From the NCBI GenBank assembly GCA_025786725.1, contig JAHLTZ010000062.1, forward strand, positions 1 through 64,000: a DNA stretch of 64,000 bases, written 5' to 3'. Under the pieces are notes generated by a model. It had not been told where the DNA came from. It was given only the letters and a program-made list of their open reading frames with translations, and did not search any database. The stretch is from Syncephalis fuscata. Taxonomy: Eukaryota; Zoopagomycota; Zoopagomycetes; Zoopagales; Piptocephalidaceae. Both the position numbers and the translations under genes were made by a program. Below are positions 35,741 through 48,871 of the stretch, piece after piece. Position 1 is the first letter of the stretch, and every line of letters begins with the position of its first letter.

Positions 35741-36187
35741 TTATTGTAATGAACGGGCAACAACACCGCCTTCTTGTTTTATCATTTCACGTATTTTCCA
35801 AAAGACTGGCCAGGCGCGTACCTCGTCTGGTGCGTCAAGACGATGCTCGTCGGCGGTCAAATAGTGATACAGGTCCCATTCAGACCAGTCGTTAGACATA
35901 ATAAGCAATTCATAATCGGCACGATCGCTACTTGATAACAAGGGCAAGTGATCTTCAGCGAATCGCGATAGAATAAGCGTTGTTTCTAGAATGCCTCGTT
36001 TACGCGAATGATACGTTAAGCGTGTTACTTCTCGACTCGCTTCGCTTGATAGTGCGCTATTATTACTTGGACTGGATGTAAATTGTGAACTCAATGAGCG
36101 CAAAAAAATAGCACCAATTCGTGGCTGCACATAGAAGCGCTGCGTACAAGAACGTGTCAATTGACGGCGAAGTGCGGTGGCAAACAT
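35741..36187 (-). CDS. SDH5: Succinate dehydrogenase assembly factor 2 (Sdh5/SDHAF2)
   Basis: Single exon, 148 aa, starting MFATALRRQLTRSCTQRF; an earlier in-frame ATG at 36211 exists. The N-terminus is Arg-rich and acid-free, as for mitochondrial import. The family core is RLTYHSRKRGILETTLIL with the RGxxE motif needed to flavinate Sdh1, then LSRFAEDHLPLLSSSD and EWDLYHYLT. It promotes covalent FAD attachment to succinate dehydrogenase in the matrix. Convergent with calcineurin B, 200 bp apart. Confidence 0.95.
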   Translation of the reverse strand: MFATALRRQLTRSCTQRFYVQPRIGAIFLRSLSSQFTSSPSNNSALSSEASREVTRLTYHSRKRGILETTLILSRFAEDHLPLLSSSDRADYELLIMSNDWSEWDLYHYLTADEHRLDAPDEVRAWPVFWKIREMIKQEGGVVARSLQ

Positions 36188-37547
36188 AGTGAAGCAAGCA
36201 ATTATCAACAAAATAAAGACGTGAAAGCAAAAGATTGTAATTGTTCAAGTCTAACAAATATTACTATTTTATACCTCTCGATCTATAGCTACAAATAAAC
36301 GTACAAACACACACACTTTCTTTACACTTGTAACACTTGCAACACTAGTTAGAATGATATGGTTGTAACGTATAGTTATACTGAGAGTACAAAAAAGCCA
36401 ACGAACTTATACGATGGCCTAGGAAAAGAGGAAACAAGAGCAGAACATGTTGATAAATACCGCGTAGTGTTAGAAGAAGCGATCAAGAATGGAAGGTGTA
36501 AATGTCGTTTACGTGTGTGTATGTATGTAGTTGTGTATGGATGTCATAGACAATGTATAAAATAAAATGAATAGTGGTAGTGATGGAAACGGCGTAGGAT
36601 GATGTTCGTTACGTGGCCAACCTTTATAATTAACATATGTCAAAGTTATAATAGCATTGTAATTGTAATAATAGTGTAATAATAATCAAGACCTAGATGG
36701 CCAACCTGGCAAGGTATCCATTTAAAGGAAAATGCCTATAGATGCCATTTAAAGAGTAGTAGTAGTGGTAGTAGTAGTGTAATTGTAGTGGTAGTAGTCA
36801 TAGTAGCGCTTTTAACAAAAAAGTTCATTTAAAGCCAAAAAAGTCCAAGTAGGTGGAGAATGATTATTATAATACGCAACTGTGTATATACCATAAGTGT
36901 AGATTGATGCGTATATAGTAAAATAGCTATTGCAGAAGAAGAAGAAGAAGAAGAAGAAAAAGAAGAAGAGGGTATAGCAATGCTCGATGCATACATGCTA
37001 CAAAAGAAACGACAACATCCGTCGGCCAGAGTGCACAAAAGGGCAGCTCCTCTAAAATGGCAGAGAAAAGAGGTAAGGTGTAAACTAGCAAAGATATAGA
37101 CGATGATATAGAGTGCCGGCTCAGTATCGAATATTAATTCAAAAAGTGCTAGATAAATGAATAGATAAATGAATAGATAGATATTGTATGCATACATCTA
37201 TCCATACAAAACTATCCATCAACTATCAAGGCTAGAAATGCATACGCAAACGAAAGGAAAGAAGAAAAGTGACAGCAACTAAAGAAAACCGACCAATACA
37301 GCCGGGTACAAAGAAAAGTGTATAGATAGATAGATAGATAGATGAATAAATGAATAGAGAAGAAAGGGCAAGTAAAAGGCAATTGCCATAAACGAGAAAG
37401 CAAATAGTTAATAGGATTATTATAATATAAGGAACAGTATTATAATTATCATGAAATAAAAGAATTATGAATGAACGAGTGAGCGAGTGATCAGTAGAAT
37501 GTAGTGACATGTTATACTTTATCTAACAGATCACAAATAAATGAGAG
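36188..37547. other. Intergenic, microsatellite-rich
   Basis: GAA repeat at 36934-36969, GATA repeats near 37160-37180 and 37323-37345. A small plus-strand ORF at 36359-36565 has a hydrophilic protein-like stretch (EETRAEHVDKYRVVLEEA) followed by GTGTAA; it could be an exon but I have no family for it. Confidence 0.5.
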
Positions 37548-38055
37548 CTAGTTGCCAGTTAGAAAGAGTGCACCTTGTGGGAAATGGGCCAGTGAGGATG
37601 ATGTCAATGGCGAGGGCGTGGATACTACGGAGACGGCGGCGGCAGCGGCGGCGGCGGCAGCGGCGGCGGCAGCAGCAGCACGTTGCTTCTTGCCAGGACG
37701 TAGAGCCTTACGCATATGCGTACGATGATGTTGCTGTAGATTATCGCTACGGGCAAACATCTTACCGCAACCTGGTTCGGTACACGTAAATGGCTTTGAA
37801 TCAGTATGGACGGAAGAGATGTGACGCTTTAGATGTTCACTACGCATAAAAGCGCGATGGCATTCAAGGCAGATCCATTCACGCTTCTTGTCGTCGCCAC
37901 GTAGCATACGCTTGCCAATACGACCACTAGCCGTGGTAGAGTGGACGGCACGCTTCTTAAGTTGGGCATTACGGGCCACGACTGCTTGTTGTTCGGAAGA
38001 AGCCACTTCACCGATATTGGCAAATAAGTTGTTGGTTCGTTGGAACTGATGATGG

Positions 38056-38087
<32 letters not shown>

Positions 38088-39347
38088 GTGATGGTGATGG
38101 TGATGATGCTGTTGGTGGTGGTGTTCTTCCATTAAATCGTGAGGTGTACGTAGACCTTGCACGCCCAAGTCAAATCCAGATACTTGTTGTGCTAGTATTT
38201 CATGATAATTATGAGAGTTTTGAACATGTTGTAAGAATACATCTTGATCATGTTGTTGTTGTTGCATCGTATGCAGACCAGATGCTGAATCGAAGCAAAA
38301 CTCTACGGGGATTTGATGCGCACCTAGCAAATCATTAGCAGCTGCAGTGGCTGCAGCACTAGCGGCATTAGTAGCATCGAATACCGGAAATCCCGAATGA
38401 TTTGATAAATCGCGTAGAACTGGCGTGCCAGGGGGTGGCAATTCAGTAAAGTGGCCGCTTTCGTAATAAGCAGAAAAAGCCGATACAAGCCTTGGTGATT
38501 GGTCGGCAATGTTAAGACCACGGCTTAGATCCTCGGCTGTACGTTCAATCTCCATCTCGCGAGTATTATCGGCCAGCAAGTAATTATGGTGTTGGGGCAT
38601 AATTGGGCAGGGAATTACTTCTTTGGGATCAATAAATGGTGCTGTTGACATCATATCGGCTGCGGTAAATCCACTGGTCACGGTGGGGATCATTGATCGT
38701 GGATAATGTGAAAGATCAACTGACGTGCCAAAATTCATAAATAATGGCATATCATTTGCAGCGGCAACAACAGCAGCAGTGGTGGCAGCCGTTGCTGCTG
38801 TGGCATTATTCATGCTATGACCGGTAACATCAGCCGATGAGGTCATCATAGCGGCAGCGGCAGCCGCGGCCGCAGCAGCCGCCGCATTTACTGGATTGGC
38901 AGCAGGCGGGAGGGGCGAGCAATTAGCCAGCACTTCTATGGCCTCAGAGACATTAACGGGCATAGTAGACCAGTAATTGCTAATAGGCGTATTAATTGTA
39001 TCTTGCGGTTCATTCTCTCCCGTAACCGAAGCAATTTGGCGCCAGCAAGAATCGTCAAGACGGATAACCGTAGGATCTAGTAGCTCAGAGAAGCCGATAC
39101 GGGTTGGTGTGGGGGGCATTGAGCTCTCGGAGGCCGAACAGCTATCCTCGCACACCGAGGCCAGTGTGTTGGCCGGTGAAGTGCCGAATAATTCGGCGGT
39201 GGTCAGGCCATTCATATTGTTGCACTCTTTTTTAATTTCTAGTCCAAGACTCGATAGTTTAAGCACAGCTTCGGGCTCCATTGGTTCGGTTTTTAGCATT
39301 TGACTAACAGTCTGCATCGAAAGTGTACTATCCATAAGATGTGCCAT
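37548..39347 (-). CDS. C2H2 zinc-finger transcription factor, Msn2/Msn4-type
   Basis: Single exon, 599 aa. The two C2H2 fingers near the C-terminus (about 37700-37880) read WICLECHRAFMRSEHLKRH and FTCTEPGCGKMFARSDNLQQ with HHRTH. The helix residues RSEHLKRH and RSDNLQQH are those of the yeast stress factors Msn2 and Msn4, which bind the STRE (CCCCT). The N-terminal 450 residues are low in order, with poly-Ala, poly-His and poly-Gln runs and acidic blocks that may activate transcription. A run of about 16 Ala follows the fingers. Likely nuclear. Expansion-prone repeats are encoded at 38045-38120 and 37630-37680. Confidence 0.88.
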
Positions 39348-42300
39348 ATCAAAAACGTCTAAATAAGTTTTGAATAGCTTGAAGGTATGGTGCTTTGGCT
39401 ATAGCGACTGTATAGCAGTAGTAAGTGTTGGCAAGTGTAAGTGTAAGTACTGCTTTGATAATGGCAGTGACAGTAAATTCTATAAGTGCTTCCAAGAAAT
39501 AAAACGACTATAGACGGGTCGTTGACAGTCAAAACTTGATGCTGTAGTGTTTGTAGTGGTGGTTGTAGTGTAGTAGTTGTAGCAGTGTTGTTAAGATCAG
39601 AGCGCCCAGTGTGTAACTCAATATAGACAGTGACAATAAGTTCAATCTAAAAAAAGCAACCCAGTAAACAATAGGTTGACGCGTTAGTGACGTGGTATTT
39701 TTTTGTATTTTGGACTCTAATAACCACTCGCTTTAAACAAGAGCTATAAAACAATGGTGAAAATAGAAAGTGTAGATTTTTCACAATTCCGGAATATCAA
39801 GAACAAATTTGTTTAGTCGATAGAATGTGCGAAAACAGGTTGCGTAAGTTCAAGAAATATCAATCTTTGATGCACGTGGCAAACCAGGCGCTAGCAGGCA
39901 AAGGAGGCAATTACAGCAAGTTAGGGAGAATCACGCAGTAAGTGACAGAGGAGCGACGGTGGCGATGATGGATGAAAACAAACAATAAAGAATAGAAGAC
40001 AAACGATAGGCAATAGCTGTAGAAGAATAGAAGGAACGATAGAAGCAAAAACACACACAGAGATAGAAGAAAGTGCCTGACAGAGAGGAGTGAAGTAGAG
40101 AGAGAGGGTAGAGTAGAGCAGAGAGTAGAGAGAGCGTAAGCAAGCGGGGTTAGGCCCAATGTACAAGGTGAGTGTAGGCGTATAACGTGTGATTTAATGG
40201 ATAAACATAATACAAGAAGCAGAAGTGAAATTGCCGTACACGTGCGTACGCGCCAATGCAGCTGGTCGATGCCGCTCATGAGGTTAGTGCCATTGCTGAG
40301 AATAATCACAGCCATGCCACTAATAGCAATGGCCGCAGCAGCAACGATAGATCTACGCGACGTCAATAGTTCAAAAGGGGAGACATGGCCATAAGAGCAC
40401 GGCAAAACTATTTAGTCAATAGCTAGCACACCTTCATGGCAACAATGTTTGTAAAATCAATGATAAACTTTGTGTGTCAATAATGATGACACTAATGAAA
40501 ACTACGATAATGGTAATATTAATACTAATTATAGTAAAAATAGTAATATCAATGAACTCCGATGTTATAATTAATAGTCATTTATCATTAGCATTATAAT
40601 CGCCATTGTATCATTGTACTATTACATTATTGAATATTATTATTGCCAACTTTATAAACCACACAAATCATTTGATTCACTATCTATTTGTAATCCTTAC
40701 ATCATTACACACACACACTTATAATTATAAAATGTAAAGCCACTCAATAGCCGTTATCACAATAAAGATCGAAATCACACGTGTTAACACAACAGCACGT
40801 AAATAGAGAAGATCAAGGTGAAGCAACAATGACGATACAGCTGGCATGAAATGGGAAAGAGCGTTTGCGCAGATCATCGCCCCGGCATTTGCGTGCAGGC
40901 ATGGCCTATGAAGGCGTGGAGGCACACCCACCCACCCACGCGGTCTACTCATACAGATGCATGTATGACTGGACAATAAAACAAAAATTTAACCTACGAC
41001 CACAATTTAGGATGGTCAGCGATTGGACGAGGTAAGGAAGGCGCGCGCGTACGCGTTGAACATGACGGTGGCAGTGCGTTTGTTGTTTGACAACAGTATC
41101 TGCATGCAGTAACAAAAATCATGTGCCCAACAAATGAATTGATGTGGGAGTCTGCGCATGAGCCTCCTTTGCTGCACGCGGGTATCAAATGTTCAATGTT
41201 CAAATGTTCAAATGTTCAAATGTTGTGGTGGTGTGGTGTGGTGTGTGGAATCAATGGCCATAATGGGCATGGCAGCAGTAACAGCCACCACATCCCAAAA
41301 TAGGCGAGTGATGCAACTCAATGTGTCGATGTGTGTATGTGTATTTGTATACCCCACACCTTGGGTAGATGAATAAAATGATCAGAATGACTGCTACTTA
41401 CCCAGAATTCGGTTACTATACGCAGCAGCCAATATATCTATCTATATATTTGCCAATGGAACCTTGCCGATGCAAATAGGCAATATCGGTGTTGTTGATA
41501 GAGTAGTTCTGGTGGACTGTATGGTTGGCTGGTAATGGCTATGGTAGATGTGCAAGCTAGACGTAAAAAGATGTACACTGATGTGAGTATTTGGCAATAG
41601 ATTGGTAAGGAAATGCGCAAAGCGATTGCAGTTGATTTCAAATGACTTTCGAGATCGGCGGCTCAATGGAAGCAGCAGCAACAACAATCAATTACTAGTC
41701 CTGTAGTGCAGCAGGTATGCAATGATTTGTTCGTTGTCTACTCAAACTACACGAACAAGCGACACAGTAAAGGGCAAATAGGCCAATTTGAATAAAGAAT
41801 AAAGATGATAGTAATAATAGAATAGAATAGATCAGGCCCGCAAAGGCGTAATGTCTTGATGGAAGACAAAAAGAAAACGCAATAGATAATAATGCGACGA
41901 AATTACCAATGACAACCGGTAATAGTACTGCCGAGAATAATATACCGCTAAAAGGGGATTTATAAATAGCTATGAACAATAGCATAAATAAACAAATAAA
42001 CCAATGAACTGTGCACGCCAAGATAAAGAAAATATAGTAAAGAAAGAGCAAAGAGCAGAATAATGAGTAATTCAGAATCGAGATCAATAAGGCTAATAAT
42101 AGTAATTGTAACAGTAATAGTAATTGTAGCAGTAATAATGATTCCGATGTTGTACAAAAATGTATTCAAAGAATCAAGATAAAAAAAAGCGCAAATTACT
42201 GTTTTTAAATGTTTAAAACTTACAATAAGCATATATAGCCCGTATACGAAGCAATATCACCGTCAATAGCAGATATGAGTACGCTTTGGTGTGCTTGTGC

Positions 42301-44863
42301 TTGTGTGTTATGTGTGTTGTTATAGATAATAGAAGATAAAGATGATAGAATGAAGATGATGGTAATGGGTGGATAATGGTGATTTGTATGTTCGACAAGT
42401 TAACAAGAAATAAGCAAAAGAAATAGCAAAACAAGTAGCGCAATGTTAAGAAGAGAACATTCAAATGAAGCTGTGTAGAATTGCAATGTCGATCATGATG
42501 GCTGCGGCCAAGCGCTCGCAAGTGAGGTAAGGGGCTTTTATATTAAATTGAGAATAATAATTCGACTATCAGAAGGCAGAAAGACAGAGGCAGAGAGAAA
42601 GAGAGAGAGAGCAGTGAATATGCACTACGACGACAACGATAACCGCCGGGATAATGACGGCAACTATTATTAGTACACGTATGCTATCTACCGACCAAAC
42701 AATAATAAGCCGAGCAATACAAGATCAAGGCTATTGCTACTACCACTACAGTTAAATTGATAAAGGTAGAGGCAGAGGTAAGAGAGAAATAGAGAATTAG
42801 AGAGAGAGAGAAAAACACCTGCAGGTTCTACGTGCAGCACAACTAGAAAATGATAATAGTTATCATGCAAGCAATAACAACAACAAAAACAACAACAAAA
42901 ACGCTATCACAACTAAATAATGCCAATGCTTATTATAATTATCATTGTTATTATTGTTATATTATTATTATTATTATTATTGAAGCTATTATTATTCGCT
43001 ATCATTGCTATGATAATTATCGTAACTGCTTTGTTGTGATTGTTGTCGTTAGTCATACTGTGTGCATGTGCGCATTGTGGTCTGTTCCGCAACGTCATTG
43101 CCCTTGTGCGCGACTGCGTTGCAATTATCGCCGATGGCCCGGTGTTCGGAAAAGTGCACGATACTGTCAGGAGGTGCTCGTGCAAATTATGTATGTGTAT
43201 GTAGATGTTTGGAAACGTTAGATGCATCTTTTCTGATGTAGTCGACGTGCACGCGTATCGGCAACATTTGAAAGCAGCAAGCAAGCAAGTGAAAGAGAGC
43301 GAGATTAAGTGAGTGAGAAAAACCAGGAGTGTGTACGCACGCACGCGCGCATGCGCAAACCAACTATATCATTGCTATCATTTCTACCGATGCATGTTGA
43401 TGCAACTCGGTTCAACTATACTGCAACAAAACAATACTATTTTTGTTTGCTATAGAGAGGAGATAGTAAAAGAGAGAGAGAGTGTGTGTATGTATTTACC
43501 CCCACGCATCGACGCACGTATAATCCCACTCATGTACCTTCTCCTCGATGCAATGCTAGGAATCTATGCAATTCAATGTCTACTAGGCTTGGGCATGTCA
43601 AATACCAATACTGAATGATGATACTGCTACCAATCAAAACTGCCATTATCGTTATCGCAATCAATGTACCAACCTTGTGCGTAGAGTAAAGCACACTTGC
43701 CGTGTTAACTAACGCAATAGCTAAAAAGAAGGTATCGATGCGTATTCTCCTTTTTTTCCCACCTTCTTTCTCTTCCTGCAGCGTACTACAAACGATGGAA
43801 ATTAGGTCAGCCAAGTCTTAACGCAATAAAAGCTACGTGAATGAAATGCATTTTAAAGGGGCACCACGTTCACTTTTGCATATCAATTTTCCCCTTTTCT
43901 CCTACGCGTGTAATCTTTCTCTCACCTTGCTGATGCGTGGCAATAGTAGGAGACGATAGCGGCCATGCTATACACCTTCTAAAGCCGTACGCATCTCTAT
44001 TCAACATGCGATGTTAAACGTCATAGCGGTGTTGTTGTTAACGTGGAATATGCATATTTGCTACCGATTGGTTACTAGATAAAATTAATTGTTAATCCAA
44101 CGCCAAGCTTGCAAATACCTGTATCTTGGTAGTTTGAATCTATTTCTATCTAAAAATAAATATCTTATTAAGCATCTATATATATCTATATATAACTATG
44201 TAACTCTATGGTGATACAAGTAATGGCCAGATAGTTATGTTTACATAGAAACACATTTTGTCATTCATTCTGGTAGTGGTCACGACATATGTAAAATATC
44301 ATTATTATTATTCATAAACCAGTGCTAATTATTTACAATAGATTCAAATAAGCAGTAATGAGATTGTTTTATTTATACGCATAATATTTATTAGGTTAAT
44401 CACTTGCTTTATATATTTGAGAAGTATTGTATTAATAGGTATAGTAATAAATGGTACGTACTTGTAGTTAAAATTACAATTCAAATGTTTTATCAATTAT
44501 TTACAAAATATTAGCAACCAACTTAATATACAATGAATTGTTTATTGTAAGAATAGAAAATACGGACTTATTACTATAGTAGTTTAATATAATGTCACAA
44601 CAAAATAGTATTTTATAAATTTATAACAACTGATGTACCAAATTACCTACAGTTTACTTAGTAAAATAAAAAGGGGGATAATGGTCAATCGTTTCCATGC
44701 CTCTATTCTATTGGTTCCCCTTTTGTGACAATAACAACAATCATTATTGTAGTGTTTTTAAACACATGCTTTATTGCACACTATTGTAATACAAACTTAC
44801 AGTTAATTTCAAATACAACTAACAAATATATTTTATTTAATTGTTAATTAGTGTTTATTCTAG
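39348..44863. other. Gene-poor 5.5-kb stretch upstream of the zinc-finger gene
   Basis: No convincing CDS. There are purine-rich tracts (GAGA-like at 40080-40140, 42580-42620, 43460-43480), an ATT repeat at 42960-42981, and many short ORFs of low complexity. Near the zinc-finger gene the purine tracts mirror the pyrimidine leaders before plus-strand genes. It may hold long regulatory DNA or a non-coding RNA; I cannot tell. Confidence 0.5.
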
Positions 44864-45017
44864 TGTTAATAGAACCAAAGCTACTACGTTGTCTACCTAA
44901 TCTAGCTAGACAAGTTTTGATCCAAGAATGGGATGCTCGGGACAATCCGGAATCAGGCTGGTCAGGTGATCATCCAAACGCCATTTCCAGCATCATTGAC
45001 GTGTTCTATAGGCATAG
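44864..45017 (+). other. Possible orphan coding exon
   Basis: A 154-nt open segment begins after TTTATTCTAG and ends before GTAAGT, both good splice sites. It encodes LIEPKLLRCLPNLARQVLIQ then EWDARDNPESGWSGDHPN and ISSIIDVFYRHR, which reads like real protein, unlike its surroundings. I do not recognise the family and cannot find partner exons. Confidence 0.3.
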
Positions 45018-47338
45018 GTAAGTACAATGGACATTGAAAAGTGCTTTGCAGGTATGTCATTGGTATTACAGCAATAGTTACAATTTGACACGAGACATTT
45101 ACACAGTTAACATCAATGAATCAATGGGAATAGATAATGGGTGTTATAACAATAACAGTGATGGCAGCAACAATAACAGTAGCAACAATAAGGTGAGCCG
45201 CATGGCAGTCAAGGTGATACTAACCAGTGACTGCTCCACCTATGACCAGTCACATTTCTTCATTATACTCACATTTACACTTGTGCACTCTATAAGCACA
45301 AGTCTAGTGTGCTTTAGTATGGTGTTAAACAAATAAAAATTATAAAAGAAGGATATGCCAAGGAGTGAGTGCAATGTAATGAGTATGTATGTATGTGTGT
45401 GTGTATTGCCATACAAGTTTGGGTCATACAATTGTTTCATCAACACAACCATCAAGAATGCCATTCATTTGATTGGCATAACTGCATGCACAAACAATAG
45501 ATCTTTAAAAACAAATAGCCCTTTTATCAATAAACATAAACTATTTATAAATTAAATAACACATTGTTAAAGATTAAACTAGTTGATCGACACGTGACAA
45601 TACTGTTATAACTGACAGACATTATAATCAGTGTCACTACCACTATCATTGGTTATGGCTGTCTATCGACGATAATCAAAGCTATGGCTATGATAATCAC
45701 CCCTTCTGCCATTGTCTACATGTGGTTTTATGTACGGTTAAATGAATGGACGAATGGATTTACGGAACAACAGCAGCCGCATCTATCCAAAAGGCCTATG
45801 CTACACTACATCTAAACCCAATAGTGTCTAAATATCTTGGCACAGAAAAGGTGGCCATAATGACATCATGAATCGGTTTGTTAGAACAACACTTTTTACT
45901 CGATTGTAGGTGCTAAAAGACATCAACAATAGCCAAAATTAGTGGCCATTGTCACTGCAAAGTCATTTTGTTAAACAATACACGCGTTATTATCCTTTTG
46001 AAGTGATTGCAGCCACGTGTTTAAAGTAAGGAGGAAAGAGGAAGAGGAGGAGGAGAAAGAGGATTTGTTATGCAACGCCAAGAATAGCCGACCGATAAGC
46101 AATGGTTGTCCCAAAGTAGATTCACCGAGCAAAGAGTAGAGCAAAGCAATAAACAACAATGACGATCTACAGCATCCGACACTAGAAGTACGCCATGCCA
46201 ATGCCACTCGCCAATAACATTAGTCACTTGCCTACTATCTTTCTATTAGTAATAATTAGTAGTATTTGACCATCATTTGTTAATCCATCCTATATCGTCA
46301 TTCATTACTATTATGATGAATAATCCATTGTTTTGTTCATCGGTTTTAATTCATTAACAATACGCAATAGTTGTATCAATTCTATTAATAAGCATCTTGT
46401 TTATTACTGTTATGGATTTGTTCAATTTTTTACCTTTAGTCTAGTAAATACCACATATTTCAACATGCCATTATCATCGTCATTATCAATGGCATCACCT
46501 GGACACCAGCTGACACATCAACTCCGTTCCTTCACATTGCACACACACGCACACAAAAACGAATTACGCTGTTGTTCTCTCAATTTCTACTTTCATCCAC
46601 ACACACACACAATGCACACAAATACTCACACTTACTCACATTCATCAGTCCCCCAAAATAGTTAACTATTTAAAGCCATCATTTATCTTGACCGGTCTGG
46701 GGAGTGGTCACAATTCTTTCTCTTTCTTTCTCGTTTACTTGCCGCTGTTGTTTCGCTTTCACTCTACCACTACCAGTCACTACTGCACCACCACTTTACT
46801 ACTACCACCACTACTTTCACTTCACTACCACGTTCTCATCGGTTTACTGCAGATAGCAATCATAACAATAGTAACAGCTCTGTTCTTTTTGTTATTTGTT
46901 TGCTATATCCTCTAGCTACTGCTAACTAACCGCCAATTGACTATAACCAACCAACCAACCTTCATCTTGCCTTCATCCTTTTGCCAAAACCTTTCGGTTG
47001 ACTCGGCCTGTATTCGTGCGGTATCACAACTATTGTACGTCCATAGGCTCTCGTTCTATTTGCATACTACTCTTGTGATTGTTTCACACGTCTACACACA
47101 TATATATATACATTTACCTGTCTCCTTTTTACTCGCAATAACCATAGCAATAGCTGCAATAGTATTATTGTTTTCGTTACTTAGCAGCAACAGCAACAAC
47201 AACACCACCAGTAGCATCTCTCGTTCAAACTTTCATTCTCTCTTCGCTCGTATTATCGCCACGTCTTTTTTGTGCTGAAACTACTTTCACACACACACAC
47301 ACACCTCTCTCTCCAATCTATACACATCAACGTTCATC
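45018..47338. other. Intergenic with CT/CA-rich leader of the ubiquitin-AN1 gene
   Basis: CA/CT-rich tracts from about 46490 to 47335 precede the ubiquitin gene ATG. No clear coding content. Confidence 0.5.
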
Positions 47339-48201
47339 ATGCAAATCTTTGTCAAGACACTTACGGGAAAGACAATCACCTTGACGTAGAGTCCTCGGAT
47401 ACCATTGACGCCGTCAAACAAAAGATCCAGGACAAGGAGGGCATCCCACCCGATCAACAACGTCTTATCTTTGCCGGAAAGCAGCTTGAAGATGGCCGTA
47501 CACTATCCGACTATAATATTCAAAAGGAATCGACACTGCATTTGGTATTGCGTTTGCGCGGTGGCATGCGGGTAAGCATCCAGACATTGGCCCATGGCAT
47601 GGTCACTCTAGAACTGGATGCAGCCGATACTATTGCCGCAGTTAAGCAAAAGTTGATTGCTGCACTTGGCGGTCGAACGGCCTCGTCCTCATCGTCTTCA
47701 TCAACATCACCCGTCATGAATGATGTACAGCAGCAGCCAACAACAACAACAACAGCAATACCACCATCTTCTATTCACTAGTCAAGGCCACCCAATGTCC
47801 GAGGACAATAGAACATTGGCCGATTATGGCGTGAAAGAAGGTAGCGAACTGTCCTTTGGTCCATCTACAGATGCTACAACAGCTGCGGCAATAGCTTCGG
47901 CTATGGCCACCGATGGCGCGGCAATAGCTAATAAGCAGCAGGCAGATGCATCGCTTGTAGCATCGGCTACTGCTCGTGCTTCACCGGCCAAGCGACGTAC
48001 CGGTCGTTGTCACTTTGGCGATTGTACGGACCGTGTTGTCAAGATTGTTGGCGACTGCCGCTACTGTCAGAAGCGATTCTGTGGCCGTCATCGCCTTCCA
48101 GAAGCACATATCTGTGCCAATTTGACGACTTGTCAACAGGCCTCGTTTGAACGAAATGCGGGAAATTGCTCCAAGAGAAATGTGTAGCCAGCAAGGTTTA
48201 A
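47339..48201 (+). CDS. Ubiquitin - ubiquitin-like - AN1 zinc-finger fusion protein
   Basis: Starts at the ATG of [14 protein letters not shown]. The first module is ubiquitin through LVLRLRGG, so deubiquitinases might release it. A second ubiquitin-like module follows ([20 protein letters not shown] ... [18 protein letters not shown]), interrupted by a Ser/Gln/Thr-rich loop. The C-terminus is an AN1 zinc finger: [26 protein letters not shown]. Human ZFAND4 has a ubiquitin-like plus AN1 layout; AN1 proteins work with p97/Cdc48 and the proteasome. Three one-base losses are seen: GG to G at 47383 in ubiquitin itself, one in the CAA/CAG tract near 47735, and AAAA to AAA near 48164; the last, if repaired, gives a normal end ([12 protein letters not shown]) at 48201. 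Confidence 0.88.
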
Positions 48202-48871
48202 CTCTGTTGATGCCGGTTGGCCTTTCTGCCTGTATGCATACTGCGTGCATATATACAGAGCTTTCCTTTTCTTTATCCTCTTGCTCTTCCATCATTATTT
48301 TAGCCCGTGCAGTTTACTAGTTGCACGTGCCTTAACTTTGCTATTTCCGTAGTATGTTGTTGTCGTGCTATTATTGTTGTTGTTGTTGTTGCCATTACCG
48401 CTGTATGGTCTACACGCTGTACCAACGATGGTGATGGCACTCCCTCTCCGGTCTTTACACTCTTTTACGTACATCGTCGTCACACTTTTATGCACACCAA
48501 CGCAACATTTGCAACATGCATATATGCGGGCACATACACGCATATACTGCCGGCCCGTCGATACAGCATACAAATGACTTGCGCACGTCTTTTCTATTTT
48601 ATGTACAATATACCGATGAGGATTGCCCTACATATATACATGTGTCATTTTAATTGCTATTAATGTTGTTTATTATAGTAGTGTTTGTATTAGTATATTA
48701 TTTCAATACTATCCAATGTCAATGAATAGCTATTGTGTATTGCATGGTGTTCTTAAAAGCGTATTTGATATCGGCCCGAATTTGTTATACTTCGTAGTCC
48801 CTAAATGATATATTCACATACCAGTGCGTGTGTGTAATTAATGTAAAACATTCATTAGTCAGCACGTTGAA
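48202..48871. other. Convergent intergenic region, nothing recognised
   Basis: Lies between the 3' ends of the ubiquitin-AN1 and AP-3 mu genes. Short ORFs here are low-complexity shadows. Confidence 0.55.

Noticed and set aside
39911-43344. Several hydrophobic or basic ORFs of 60-140 codons
   Set aside because: They arise from purine/pyrimidine-biased low-complexity DNA, overlap in several frames and carry no motif.
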